Part shown: positions 41,207 to 50,599 of the stretch, piece after piece | How the letters are laid out: every line of letters starts with the position of its first letter | Numbering within the stretch: position 1 is the first letter of the stretch | Assembly: GCA_016868775.1 (NCBI GenBank) | Contig: VGFT01000001.1 | Span: 248,001-312,000, forward strand | Length of the DNA: 64,000 nucleotides | Direction of reading: 5' to 3' | Source: Bacteroidota bacterium | GTDB lineage: Bacteria; Bacteroidota; Bacteroidia; Chitinophagales; Chitinophagaceae | Position numbers and translations under genes: made by a program | The notes under the pieces: generated by a model | The model's database searches: none | Told to the model about the DNA's origin: nothing | What the model saw: only the letters and a program-made list of their open reading frames with translations

Positions 41207-42088
41207 TTAGATCAGGTAGAAGCAGAGGAAAACGAATACCCACACCAGATCTACGAAGTGCCAGTAGAGTCCGGCCTTTTCGATCATCAGGTAATGTCCG
41301 CGTTTGGCAAACACATCTTTCTGCGTCATGATCAGCATCACGATGTTGATGACCACGCCGGAGAATACGTGAAAGCCGTGGAAGCCGGTGATGCCGAAGA
41401 AGTATCCGCCGAAGGCAACGGGACCATTCTTTCGGATGTGCAAGGCATCGAGGTTGGCCGTAACGGTCTTCATCAAATCGTCGTGATTCATTTTCATGGC
41501 CGCGGCATGCGTAATGTTATGATCGCTCAGGTGCGCCAGATTCACTAAAGTTTCGTGCGGCGTCTTGGCCAAGGCCGCAATCGCGGCTTCGTTCGTTACC
41601 AAGTCACCCCAGGGATTAACACTGGTAGTTTGTCCAACAATGTTAAGTTGACCATCCATCAACACCGCATGCTCACCGGTGATCAGGTGATGCCACTCCC
41701 AAGCCTGACAACCCAAGAAAGCAGCGCCTCCGATGATGGTCCAAATCAGCCACTTGATCACTCCTTTCTTATCGTTGTTGTGACCGGCATGTACCGCCAA
41801 TACCATGGTCACCGAACTGATGATCAGGATAAAGGTCATCACACTCACAAACGCCAACGGCAGGTTGGCATGCCCGGCGCCGGGAAACGCATTGAACACT
41901 ACGTTCGGATCGGGCCAAAAATTCTGACTGAAACGGATCGTACCGTAGGAGATCAGAAAGGCCCCAAAGGTGAAGGCATCACTCATGAGAAAATACCACA
42001 TCATGAGTTTGCCGTACTCGAGGTTAAAGGGACTCTTCCCGCCGGTCCACCATTTGTTTTGCTGAACGAATGTTGTAGTTGTCGACAT
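41207..42088 (-). CDS. ctaE: Cytochrome c oxidase subunit III, long form
   Basis: 293 residues with seven predicted helices. The conserved end FFGITGFHGFHVFSGVVIN, followed by KAGLYWHFVDLVWVFVFLCFYLI, is the subunit III signature. The N-terminal half (YGKLMMWYFLMSDAFTFGAF) matches the Bacteroidota form. A loop of about 50 extra residues between the two halves carries the HLITGEHAVL and HETLVNLAHLSDHN stretches. It works with the aa3 catalytic subunits without binding metal. It lies 30 bases after the short subunit III gene. Confidence 0.93.
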   Translation of the reverse strand: MSTTTTFVQQNKWWTGGKSPFNLEYGKLMMWYFLMSDAFTFGAFLISYGTIRFSQNFWPDPNVVFNAFPGAGHANLPLAFVSVMTFILIISSVTMVLAVHAGHNNDKKGVIKWLIWTIIGGAAFLGCQAWEWHHLITGEHAVLMDGQLNIVGQTTSVNPWGDLVTNEAAIAALAKTPHETLVNLAHLSDHNITHAAAMKMNHDDLMKTVTANLDALHIRKNGPVAFGGYFFGITGFHGFHVFSGVVINIVMLIMTQKDVFAKRGHYLMIEKAGLYWHFVDLVWVFVFLCFYLI

Positions 42089-42118
42089 GCTATTTCGTTT
42101 ATCGAATGTTATCGTTTT

Positions 42119-42700
42119 TTATTGTCCGCCTCCCACTACCCAGAAGAAGACGAAAAGATAGATCCACAAGAGATCTACAAAATGCCAATAGGTTGCCGCG
42201 ATCTCCACCGGTACGGTGTTGTACGATTTCACCGAACCCACAAACGAGCGGATCGCCATCACCAACAGCACGATCACTCCGGCGATCACATGCAACGCAT
42301 GCAACCCAAAGATCACATAGAGGAATTGTCCAGCTCCTGCTCCCTGGAAAGTCACCTGCTTCGACCACAATTCCTGAAACCCGATCCACTGCGAAGCCAC
42401 AAACGCCGCACCCAATCCCAACGTCACCCACATCCACAACCGATAGTTCCGCATCACCCGTTCCCGAAATCCCTTCAGCGCCAATTGCATGGTACCACTG
42501 CTGAGCAGCATCAGAATAGTGGAGATCGTAAACCACACCGGCATGGCAACGGGTTTCCAGTTCACCTGATTACTCTTAACAATAAAGGCACTGGTAAGTC
42601 CGGCAAACATCATCAGCAAGCTTCCGATCGCCACCCAAAGGGTGAACTTATGCGGATGCATGCGCTTTTGTTCCATCTTATTCGTCATACTCATATTCAT
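42119..42700 (-). CDS. ctaE: Cytochrome c oxidase subunit III, short form
   Basis: 193 residues with five helices, the compact subunit III-like protein that accompanies the long form in many Bacteroidota. The end reads VEIAATYWHFVDLLWIYLFVFFWVV, with LYVIFGLHALHVIAGVIVLL before it. The N-terminus (MEQKRMHPHKFTLWVAIGSLLMMFAGLTSA) is typical of the subgroup. Two subunit III paralogues in one operon suggest one may replace or complement the other in the complex. It lies 13 bases after ctaB. Confidence 0.9.
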   Translation of the reverse strand: MNMSMTNKMEQKRMHPHKFTLWVAIGSLLMMFAGLTSAFIVKSNQVNWKPVAMPVWFTISTILMLLSSGTMQLALKGFRERVMRNYRLWMWVTLGLGAAFVASQWIGFQELWSKQVTFQGAGAGQFLYVIFGLHALHVIAGVIVLLVMAIRSFVGSVKSYNTVPVEIAATYWHFVDLLWIYLFVFFWVVGGGQ

Positions 42701-42713
42701 CTTTCCGACTATC

Positions 42714-43604
42714 TTAACCGATCGTATTCTTGCTGAGCAACCAACTCAACATCACTACCGGCAAATACAAATAACTACCAAACATCACGCGGCGAGCCTG
42801 CTTCACGTCCATCCCCTGATACAACTGCACACACCGCACGATCAAAAATTCATTCGAGAGCAAGATCAATCCCAATCCCACTTGTCCACTCACCGAAGCA
42901 TACTCACAGATGCCAGTGAAAAAAGGCATCAGCGTAACCGGCAACAGCAACAGTGCATACAGCACCGTTTGCAAGGCGGTGAAGCGAGTGGGACCTTGAT
43001 CGGCCGGAAGGAGTTTGAAACCAACCGCCGAGTAATCGCGATGCGCCACCCAGGCAATGGCCCAGAAATGCGGAAACTGCCAAAAGAACTGGAACGCAAA
43101 CACGATCCATCCTCCAATCCCCAGTTCCCCCTCGCCAGCTGTCCACCCGATCAAACAAGGCAAAGCCCCGGGGATAGCCCCCATCAAAACGGCCAGCGAA
43201 CTGACTTTCTTCAACGGGGTGTAGACAAACGCGTAGAGGAATAAACTCAGAGCCGCCAACGCCGCCGTGAGAAAGTTAAATGCCCACGCAAGCCAACTCA
43301 CTCCCAAAATGCCCGTCGCGATCGCAAAGATCCAGCCGGCGGTTACCGACATCCGCCCTGATGCGATGGGACGAGAAGCGGTTCGCTTCATGCCCGCATC
43401 CGTGTCCTTTTCCGTACACTGATTCATCGCGTTGGCACTACCGGTGACCAAAAATCCACTGACAAAGAGCGAAAGGATCCGGTAGAGCGGATCGGCGAAC
43501 GACTCATAGCCGCGCGTGAGCATAAAACTCACTACGCTGCTGAACACCACCAGGATACTCAGCGTAGGCTTCGTCAACATCCAATAATCCCGTATTCTCG
43601 ACAT
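42714..43604 (-). CDS. ctaB: Protoheme IX farnesyltransferase (heme O synthase)
   Basis: UbiA-family membrane prenyltransferase of 296 residues that adds a farnesyl group to heme B, giving heme O, the precursor of heme A. Marks: YWMLTKPTLSILVVFSSVVS, ANAMNQCTEKDTDAGMKRTASR (the N/D-x-x-x-D Mg-diphosphate motif of heme O synthases), and AHRDYSAVGFKLLPA. About eight or nine helices. The start ATG is at 43604; a TTG two codons upstream is an alternative. It lies between ctaD and the subunit III genes, ensuring heme supply with oxidase expression. The next enzyme, CtaA, is at the left edge of the window. Confidence 0.94.
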   Translation of the reverse strand: MSRIRDYWMLTKPTLSILVVFSSVVSFMLTRGYESFADPLYRILSLFVSGFLVTGSANAMNQCTEKDTDAGMKRTASRPIASGRMSVTAGWIFAIATGILGVSWLAWAFNFLTAALAALSLFLYAFVYTPLKKVSSLAVLMGAIPGALPCLIGWTAGEGELGIGGWIVFAFQFFWQFPHFWAIAWVAHRDYSAVGFKLLPADQGPTRFTALQTVLYALLLLPVTLMPFFTGICEYASVSGQVGLGLILLSNEFLIVRCVQLYQGMDVKQARRVMFGSYLYLPVVMLSWLLSKNTIG

Positions 43605-43640
43605 CGCCAACGCTGAATGTTTTTATCGAACCATCGATGA

Positions 43641-45458
43641 TCAGTGAGACTTCGTCTCCTGTGCACCCACCGGCTCGGTTTGCGGAATGAACTCACGTCC
43701 ATCCTTCCCATAATCATAAGGCCAACGATGCACCTCGGGAATGTCGCCTTCCCAATTCCCGTGTCCAGGACGAATGGGGGTCGTCCACTCCAACGTATTC
43801 GCACCCCAAGGATTGGCAGTACGAACCTTACGCCCTTTGAATATGGAATAAAAGAAGTTGAATACAAATAAGAGCTGGGCAGCGAACACCACGATCGAAA
43901 CCACGGTGATCATCTTGTCCAGATCTGCAAAATCATTGAACGATACCCAGCCCCGCTTATCGAGGTAACGACGCGGAACCCCAGCCAATCCCTGATAGTG
44001 CATCGGCCAGAAAATCAAATAAGATCCGATCATGGTTACCCAGAAGTGCATATAGGCCATCGTATTGTTCAGGTAACGACCGAACATCTTGGGGAACCAA
44101 TGATAAACCCCGGCGAACATGCCGAAGAAAGAAGCCACTCCCATCACAATGTGGAAGTGCGCCACCACGAACATGGTATCGTGCAGGTGGATATCAATGG
44201 TAGAGTTACCGAGGAAAATACCGGTCAGTCCACCTGAAATAAACAAGCTCACAAAACCGATCGCAAACAACGTGGCCGGCGTAAAACGAATGTTTCCGCG
44301 CCAGATCGTTGTGATCCAGTTGAACACTTTGATGGCCGAAGGCACCGCGATGAGTAAGGTCAGCAACACGAATACCGATCCGAGGAACGGATTCAGTCCC
44401 GTTACGAACATATGGTGCGCCCACACCAGGAAGGCAAGAATACAAATTGCGAACAACGAACCCAGCATCGCCATGTAACCGAAAATGGGCTTGCGGGAAT
44501 TCACCGACAGGATCTCGGATACCATTCCCATCGCAGGCAACAAAATGATGTATACTTCGGGGTGACCCAAGAACCAGAACAAGTGCTGATACAGGATCGC
44601 ACTGCCGCCCTCATTGGGAAGGATCTCGCCGTTTACAACGATATCACTCAGGTAGAAGCTGGTACCCAGGTTGCGATCGAACAGCAACAGGATCGCACCG
44701 GAGAGCAACACGGGGAAAGACAATACGCCGAGCACCGCAGTGAAGAACATAGCCCAAATAGGAAGCGGCAAACGCGTCATGCTCATGCCCTTGGTGCGCA
44801 TGTTCAGAATCGTAGCGATGTAGTTCAACCCTCCCAACAGAGAAGAGATGATGAAAAGCGACATGCTGATCAACCAAAGATCCGCACCGAGTTTTTGTCC
44901 GTCGCCTGCCTGACGAAGCGCACTGAGCGGAGGATACATTGTCCATCCGCCAGATGCCGGTCCGGTATGCACAAAGATCGAACTCAGCATTACCACGCCG
45001 GCCAAGAAGAAGAACCAGTAAGAAAGCATGTTCAGGAATGGAGAGGCCATATCCCGCGCACCCACTTGAAGCGGAATAAGCAGGTTCGCGAAGGTTCCGC
45101 TCAGTCCGGCTGTCAACACAAAGAACACGAGTACGGTTCCGTGAATGGTTACCAGTCCGTAATAAAATTCAGGCTGGATCTGTCCGCCTTTGGCCCACTC
45201 CCCGAAAAACGTTTCGAGGATTGGAAAAGATTCTTCCGGATATCCCAACTGGAGCCGGAAGAGAACGGAGAAGAGTCCGCCAATGATGGCCCACACGATA
45301 CCCGTGATCAGGAATTGCTTCCCGATGGTCTTGTGGTCCATACTGAAAATATACTTCGACACGAAAGTCTCATGATGATGCTCATGGGCCTGTTCGTGTG
45401 GATGGGCAACGTGCGCTCCTTCGGAGACGGCTGCGGATGTTTTCACTGCTTCATTCAT
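43641..45458 (-). CDS. ctaD: Cytochrome c oxidase subunit I (aa3 type)
   Basis: Catalytic heme-copper subunit of 605 residues with 12 or more helices. Ligands are visible: VTIHGTVLVFFVLTAGL (heme a His), WFLGHPEVYIILLPAMG (CuB His and cross-linked Tyr), LVWAHHMFVTGL (two CuB His) and VVAHFHIVMGV (heme a3 and a His). The GHPEVY Tyr is that of A-type oxidases. A histidine-rich N-terminus (EQAHEHHHETFVSKY) precedes the first helix. Electrons come from the CuA centre of CtaC. The gene lies 35 bases downstream of ctaC and upstream of ctaB. Confidence 0.97.
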   Translation of the reverse strand: MNEAVKTSAAVSEGAHVAHPHEQAHEHHHETFVSKYIFSMDHKTIGKQFLITGIVWAIIGGLFSVLFRLQLGYPEESFPILETFFGEWAKGGQIQPEFYYGLVTIHGTVLVFFVLTAGLSGTFANLLIPLQVGARDMASPFLNMLSYWFFFLAGVVMLSSIFVHTGPASGGWTMYPPLSALRQAGDGQKLGADLWLISMSLFIISSLLGGLNYIATILNMRTKGMSMTRLPLPIWAMFFTAVLGVLSFPVLLSGAILLLFDRNLGTSFYLSDIVVNGEILPNEGGSAILYQHLFWFLGHPEVYIILLPAMGMVSEILSVNSRKPIFGYMAMLGSLFAICILAFLVWAHHMFVTGLNPFLGSVFVLLTLLIAVPSAIKVFNWITTIWRGNIRFTPATLFAIGFVSLFISGGLTGIFLGNSTIDIHLHDTMFVVAHFHIVMGVASFFGMFAGVYHWFPKMFGRYLNNTMAYMHFWVTMIGSYLIFWPMHYQGLAGVPRRYLDKRGWVSFNDFADLDKMITVVSIVVFAAQLLFVFNFFYSIFKGRKVRTANPWGANTLEWTTPIRPGHGNWEGDIPEVHRWPYDYGKDGREFIPQTEPVGAQETKSH

Positions 45459-45493
45459 ACGATATGGTTTGTACAGGTTCTTGGATGGATCGA

Positions 45494-46534
45494 TTAATTT
45501 ATTACGACGTCTTTGGTAGACGCAGCAGGTGCTTCTTTTTTATTGGCCGGATCTTTATCGGGATTGGCTACCAGGTACTGAGGCTTCTTTGAAGCCAACC
45601 AGGCATCAAACTCTTCCTGGGTCTCCACAACCACCACGCCACGCATACTCCAGTGACCTCTTCCGCACATCTGGTCGCAAGAAAGCTCATATACGAAATC
45701 CGGATTGCCGGTCTTCTCCTTCATTTGCTTTGTGGTGTATTTAGGCGTAAACCACATCGTCGTAGGCGTACCCGGCACCGCATCCATCTTCATGCGGAAG
45801 TGTACCAGCCCCACGTCGTGAATCACATCTTTAGCCCCGATCACCAGTTTAACAGGCTTACCCACCACCAGGTGCATCTCTTGCTCTACGAACACATCAT
45901 CCTTATTGGTAGAATCTTCCCAGATCTGTCCGGCCGGGTTGCCGTTGACAGGATCGACGTTCTTAAAATATTTTTTACCGAGTATGCCATCCGCTCCGGG
46001 GTAACGGAACTCCCATCCAAACTGCTTGCCCACCACTTCCACTTGCATCGCATCTTTGGGTGCCTCCCCGGTAATTCGGAACCAGTACACGATCCCGAAA
46101 CCGACCAAGACGGTCAGGGCGATAGCCGGGATCACGGTCCAGATCAACTCCAGTGTATTGTTGTGCGGATAGAAATAGGCTTTTCGGTCGTCCGACTCCT
46201 GATACTTATAAGCAAACCAGAACAAAGCGATCTGAGTAATGAGGAATACCACAAAGGTGACGGCCAGGGTAACGTACAACATCTGGTCGACCAGCTCGCC
46301 GTGATCAGAGGCCGGCTCGCCCAGGATACGCCCTTTGAATTTTTCGTTGCAGAGATATACCCCGATCAAACCGAGGACCAGAAATGCCAATAACATAAAG
46401 GCATTGATCCGGTTGGTCTGCTTTCGGGTGCGCTCCCAACCGCGTAACACCGCCACATACTCACTGGCTTTGGAGATCTGAAAAATGATCACGAAGGCCA
46501 GTACCAGGATCGCTATAATGAGGAAAGCTTGCAT
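45494..46534 (-). CDS. ctaC: Cytochrome c oxidase subunit II with CuA site
   Basis: 346 residues, the CuA subunit that accepts electrons from cytochrome c. Three hydrophobic segments (an extra N-terminal helix plus the usual hairpin) precede the cupredoxin domain. The CuA ligands are clear: DVIHDVGLVHF (His), then SCDQMCGRGHWSM with two Cys, His and Met. No CXXCH is present, so there is no fused cytochrome c and the oxidase is aa3, not caa3. A flexible, Lys/Ala-rich tail ends the protein. It follows actF by 50 bases, consistent with direct electron transfer from the ACIII cytochromes. Confidence 0.96.
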   Translation of the reverse strand: MQAFLIIAILVLAFVIIFQISKASEYVAVLRGWERTRKQTNRINAFMLLAFLVLGLIGVYLCNEKFKGRILGEPASDHGELVDQMLYVTLAVTFVVFLITQIALFWFAYKYQESDDRKAYFYPHNNTLELIWTVIPAIALTVLVGFGIVYWFRITGEAPKDAMQVEVVGKQFGWEFRYPGADGILGKKYFKNVDPVNGNPAGQIWEDSTNKDDVFVEQEMHLVVGKPVKLVIGAKDVIHDVGLVHFRMKMDAVPGTPTTMWFTPKYTTKQMKEKTGNPDFVYELSCDQMCGRGHWSMRGVVVVETQEEFDAWLASKKPQYLVANPDKDPANKKEAPAASTKDVVIN

Positions 46535-46584
46535 AACGTAAAGTTCTAGGACGTGATTGGATTAGGTTGAATTCGTTTAGGTTA

Positions 46585-47811
46585 TCAGGTGTGATGGATC
46601 AAACTTTCTTTGACGAAGGGGTGATTCTTGGCCAGCAACGGTGCCTGGGTCAGCGCCCGGCCTACCACAAAAAGGATCAATCCCACAAAAAACAGGGCCA
46701 CCCCGAAATCGTACAGGATCATCGGCACATGATCCGGCGATACGGCCGGAAACACCATCTGATAAAAATCGAGCCAGTGCCCAAAAATGATCAGCACCGC
46801 CATAAAGGCCACGGTACCGTAATTCCGCTTGGCACCACGCGTCATCAGGATCAAGAGCGGTGCAATGAAATTGATGATCAGCATCAACCAAAAAATTCCG
46901 CTGTAGATTCCTTGTGCACGGGGTTTGAAATACACGGTCTCCTCCGGAATGTTCGCATACCAGATGAGCATGAACTGCGAGAACCAGAGGTAGGTCCAGA
47001 AAACCGAGAAGGCAAACGTGAACTTGCCGAGGTCGTGCAAATGTTCATTGTTTACATACTCTAAATAATTGTTGTTCTTCAGGTAGATGACAAACAAGGC
47101 GATCAGTGCTACACCCGATACGAATGTGCTGGCAAACGTATACCAGCTGTACATAGTGCTGTACCAATGTGCATCAATGCTCATCAGCCACAACCAGGGA
47201 GTGGAAGAAAGAACCGTGAGGGCGAATACCACGATGAACAAGGCCGCCCAAACCGTATTGTTCCAGATGTATTTCTTGCGCCCCTCCAGATCGGAGATCG
47301 GATGCTCATCCAAGCTGCGGGAGAGCTGACGCATTTTCCAACCCAAGAGCGACCAAAGTCCGATCGTCAGGATCGTGGCTGCAGTAAAGAAATTCTTATT
47401 TAAAAATCCTTTTTTGTGATTCAATACCGGATCTCCCGCCACGTGATGGGTGTCCGTCCAGTGATAGATACTATGATCGCCGCCAAATACGATCGCAAGC
47501 AAAATTCCCAAACAGATCACCCCGATCACCGGCACTACGGTTGAGATGGCTTCCGGCACGCGACGAAACGCCATCTGCCAGCCACCCCAGGCAAGGGTGG
47601 TGGCGCAGATGAAGAACATGGAAGCATTCACCACCAATAAGAAGAAAACACTGTTTTGCAACAGAGAAGCCCAAAAGCGGGCACCCTCGTGGCCCCCTTT
47701 TGCTCCGTGTGTAAACCAAAGGGCCCCGATGGACAATAGGCCAATGGCCATGAGCAACAACGAAACGGTGTTGTAGCGCTTCGGAATGATGAATTGATCG
47801 CGGATTGACAT
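46585..47811 (-). CDS. actF: Alternative complex III subunit ActF
   Basis: 408-residue integral membrane subunit of quinol:cytochrome c oxidoreductase (ACIII), with about ten helices. It is related to ActC (NrfD fold) and adjoins the quinol site region. Recognisable stretches are WLWLMSIDAHWYSTMYSWYTFAS and FWTYLWFSQFMLIWYANIPEE, typical of ActF. Sixth and last ACIII gene, 28 bases after actE and just upstream of ctaC. Its role is structural and possibly in proton movement. Confidence 0.93.
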   Translation of the reverse strand: MSIRDQFIIPKRYNTVSLLLMAIGLLSIGALWFTHGAKGGHEGARFWASLLQNSVFFLLVVNASMFFICATTLAWGGWQMAFRRVPEAISTVVPVIGVICLGILLAIVFGGDHSIYHWTDTHHVAGDPVLNHKKGFLNKNFFTAATILTIGLWSLLGWKMRQLSRSLDEHPISDLEGRKKYIWNNTVWAALFIVVFALTVLSSTPWLWLMSIDAHWYSTMYSWYTFASTFVSGVALIALFVIYLKNNNYLEYVNNEHLHDLGKFTFAFSVFWTYLWFSQFMLIWYANIPEETVYFKPRAQGIYSGIFWLMLIINFIAPLLILMTRGAKRNYGTVAFMAVLIIFGHWLDFYQMVFPAVSPDHVPMILYDFGVALFFVGLILFVVGRALTQAPLLAKNHPFVKESLIHHT

Positions 47812-47839
47812 CAGTATTCGTTTAGGTTCTTCGATTCAG

Positions 47840-48460
47840 TTAAGGTTTTGGTGTTGCCGTGGTATCGGCCGGAGCCGCACCCGTCGCTTTTGCACCTTGT
47901 TTATTTTTAATAAAGGTGATCACCATCCAGCGCTGCTTGGTGCTCAGCTGGGAGGCATAACTGCCCATGGCATTCTTTCCGTAGGTCAGCGAGTGAAACA
48001 TGGTTCCCTCCGCCATCGCCTCGTATTTCGCATCGCCTACCAATGCAATTGGCTTGGAGGGATAGGGACCGTTTCCGTCGTTCCACAACGGACCGTTTCC
48101 GTCGAGTTTCTTACCATGACAGATTCCACAATTCACCAAATACAGCCGCTCGGCCTCCTTCAAATCAACGGAGGTTGGATCCAGCGGATTTTTGACCGCA
48201 GCCGACATCGCATAGCCAGCCGAATCGTTCTTGTAAGGATACGCAGGGGCTCCATCAACAGAGATGGTACCGGGCACCGGCGCAGCCGTGTAGTTTACTC
48301 CGGCTTTTGTCAAGGCCTCCGTAGAGGCATAGGTCTCATAGGCCCGGCTGTAATTCATATCGGGCATATAAACCGTACCGGGGTCACGACGTACTTCGGA
48401 GCATCCCACCCAGAGGAGGGTGGCAGTCAGCAGTCCGGAAAAGATCGATAGACGTTTCAT
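47840..48460 (-). CDS. actE: Alternative complex III monoheme cytochrome c ActE
   Basis: About 206-residue lipoprotein-like cytochrome; the signal (MKRLSIFSGLLTATLLWVGC) ends in a lipobox Cys. One CXXCH (NCGICHGKKLDGNGPL) lies near residue 113, with a Met-containing ligand region near AMGSYASQLS. It is the likely exit point of electrons from ACIII to the CuA of CtaC. I start at the ATG at 48460; the codon before it is a TTG. It lies 18 bases after actD. Confidence 0.93.
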   Translation of the reverse strand: MKRLSIFSGLLTATLLWVGCSEVRRDPGTVYMPDMNYSRAYETYASTEALTKAGVNYTAAPVPGTISVDGAPAYPYKNDSAGYAMSAAVKNPLDPTSVDLKEAERLYLVNCGICHGKKLDGNGPLWNDGNGPYPSKPIALVGDAKYEAMAEGTMFHSLTYGKNAMGSYASQLSTKQRWMVITFIKNKQGAKATGAAPADTTATPKP

Positions 48461-48478
48461 CAAAATCGGTATTAAAAA

Positions 48479-49063
48479 TTAGGCATTGGTCGTTTGTGCA
48501 GTTGGCTCGGTGTCTCTGTCATAACGACCCAACCACCAGCCGGTCTCTTTTTCCATCACGGTCACCTCGGTTGCCCCTACACTTTCCAGAAACTTCTTGG
48601 CTTCGGCTTCATTGGTCTCCTCCGTACATTCAATGACCATTACGAACGTATCATCGGTTGAACGGGGATTGAAATGATCCTTCTTGACAAAAGGAGCGAG
48701 TTGGCAGAGATAACAAAAGGTCAATACCATCCCCACGGCAGCGAACAACACGGTCAACTCAAACGTCACCGGAATCCAGGCCGGCAACGCAAAGAAGGGT
48801 TTACCTCCGAAGTTGATCGGCCAATCCAAGGTCAACGCCCAAGTGATGAAGCCAACCGCCGTAGAAGTACCGGTGATCCCATAAATAAAACCAGCCGTGT
48901 GCAAACTGGTATCGCGCAAGCCCATGGCCTGATCGAGCCCGTGGATCGGAAACGGCGTGAAGACGTCGTGGAGCTTGTACCCGGCGCGGCGCACTTTCTT
49001 GACAGCGGTGAACAGCACCGGCTCGTCGTAAAAGTTACCGACCACGAATTTTTGTACACTCAT
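48479..49063 (-). CDS. actD: Alternative complex III subunit ActD (DUF3341)
   Basis: 194 residues. A cytoplasmic N-terminal domain (KFVVGNFYDEPVLFTAVKKVRRAG, then DVFTPFPIHGLDQAMGL) is the DUF3341 signature. Two membrane helices and a short C-terminal acidic region (FVMVIECTEETNEAEAKKFL) follow. It is a structural subunit of ACIII without cofactors. It lies between actC and actE. Confidence 0.93.
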   Translation of the reverse strand: MSVQKFVVGNFYDEPVLFTAVKKVRRAGYKLHDVFTPFPIHGLDQAMGLRDTSLHTAGFIYGITGTSTAVGFITWALTLDWPINFGGKPFFALPAWIPVTFELTVLFAAVGMVLTFCYLCQLAPFVKKDHFNPRSTDDTFVMVIECTEETNEAEAKKFLESVGATEVTVMEKETGWWLGRYDRDTEPTAQTTNA

Positions 49064-49119
49064 AATATAGCGCCCTTTCGGGTTATTTGCGGTCCGCCAA
49101 TAGCGAACCGGTTAACAAA

Positions 49120-50574
49120 TCAATGATGATCGTCGTGCACATGCTTGGCCGCATACGCATCGAGCGATTCGTTCTCTACCTGCGTCATGTCCGCCTTGTA
49201 GTTTTTGGCGTTTTTCTTCAGGATGTGCTTAATCTCGGCGATCGCGATCACCGGGAAATATTTCGAGAACAGGAAATAACAAGTAAAGAACAATCCAAAG
49301 GTTCCCAGGTAAAAACCCACCTCCCAAATGGTCGGTGTATAATACGTACTCCAGGATGACGGCAAGTAATCGCGGTAAACGGAGGTCACGATGATCACAA
49401 ACCGCTCAAACCACATCCCGATGTTCACCAGAACTGACATAAAAAACGTAACGAACAAATTGCGGCGCATCTTGCGGAACCAGAAGATCTGGGGTGACAA
49501 TACGTTGCAACCCATCATCAACCAATAACTCCAGCCATAGGGACTATTCAAATTCAATCGGTTCTCTTTGAAGGCATACCACTCGTAGGGCACGGCACTG
49601 TACCAGGCCATGAACAATTCGGTGAGATAGGCAATGCCCACGATCGAACCCGTCAGCACGATCACCTTATTCATTACATCGATGTGCTCGATGGTGATGT
49701 ATTCTTCCAAGCCCAACACTTTGCGCGTTACCACCAACAGCGTCTGCACCATCGCAAATCCGGAAAAGATCGCACCCGCCACGAAATACGGCGGGAAGAT
49801 CGTGGTGTGCCAACCCGGAACGATGGAGGTGGCGAAGTCAAAGGATACGATCGTGTGTACCGACAACACCAACGGTGTACTCAACCCGGCCAACACCAGC
49901 GAGAGTGCCTCGTGGCGTTGCCAATGCTTGGTGGAACCAGTCCATCCAAAAGAAGCCACCCCATAAAACATCTTCGCCCATTTCTTCTTGGCCCGGTCAC
50001 GCAACGTAGCCAGATCGGGAATCAGACCCGAATACCAGAACAGCAGCGATACGGTGAAATAAGTAGAGATCGCGAACACGTCCCACAACAACGGTGAGTT
50101 GAAATTCACCCAAAGCGGACCCCGCGTGTTGGGATAGGGCAATACGAAAAATGCGTTCCACACACGACCCATGTGCCAGATCGGAAACTGTCCCGCACAC
50201 ATGACCGCAAAAATGGTCATCGCCTCTGCGGCGCGGTTCACACCCGTACGCCATCCCTGACGGAATAGCAAGAGAATCGCGGAGATCAGGGTTCCGGCAT
50301 GACCGATACCCACCCACCAAACGAAATTGGTGATGTCCCAACCCCAACCAATGGTGCGGTTCAAATTCCATTGACCGGTACCATAAGTAACCTCCATAGC
50401 CACGGAAAGGACCCCGAACAACAACAAGGCAACGGATACCAAAAACCCGATCCACCAAAGCCGCGAGGGCTTGGCTTCGACCGGGCGACAAATGTCCTCC
50501 GTCACCTGATGATAATCCTTGGTGCCTTCTACCAGGGGTTGTCTGACTTGTGATTCATACCGAAGTGATGCCAT
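49120..50574 (-). CDS. actC: Alternative complex III subunit ActC (NrfD-like quinol subunit)
   Basis: 484 residues with about ten helices of the NrfD/PsrC fold. The block NRTIGWGWDITNFVWWVGIGHAGTLISAIL and the following HMGRVWNAFFVLPYPNTRGP are typical. This subunit binds the quinol near the ActB interface. A histidine-containing C-terminal tail (YAAKHVHDDHH) is present. It lies 25 bases after actB and 56 bases before actD. Confidence 0.95.
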   Translation of the reverse strand: MASLRYESQVRQPLVEGTKDYHQVTEDICRPVEAKPSRLWWIGFLVSVALLLFGVLSVAMEVTYGTGQWNLNRTIGWGWDITNFVWWVGIGHAGTLISAILLLFRQGWRTGVNRAAEAMTIFAVMCAGQFPIWHMGRVWNAFFVLPYPNTRGPLWVNFNSPLLWDVFAISTYFTVSLLFWYSGLIPDLATLRDRAKKKWAKMFYGVASFGWTGSTKHWQRHEALSLVLAGLSTPLVLSVHTIVSFDFATSIVPGWHTTIFPPYFVAGAIFSGFAMVQTLLVVTRKVLGLEEYITIEHIDVMNKVIVLTGSIVGIAYLTELFMAWYSAVPYEWYAFKENRLNLNSPYGWSYWLMMGCNVLSPQIFWFRKMRRNLFVTFFMSVLVNIGMWFERFVIIVTSVYRDYLPSSWSTYYTPTIWEVGFYLGTFGLFFTCYFLFSKYFPVIAIAEIKHILKKNAKNYKADMTQVENESLDAYAAKHVHDDHH

Positions 50575-50599
50575 ATTCTTTCTCGTTCAAGGTTCAATA

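Noticed and set aside
41555-42736. Long open frame of 393 codons on the plus strand
   Set aside because: It lies antisense to the two subunit III genes, has low-complexity His/Gln/Arg-rich composition and no recognisable domain; it is a shadow of the real genes.
44412-45497. Open frame of 361 codons on the plus strand
   Set aside because: Antisense to ctaD, which has all heme-copper ligands; the plus-strand translation is charged, repetitive and not protein-like.
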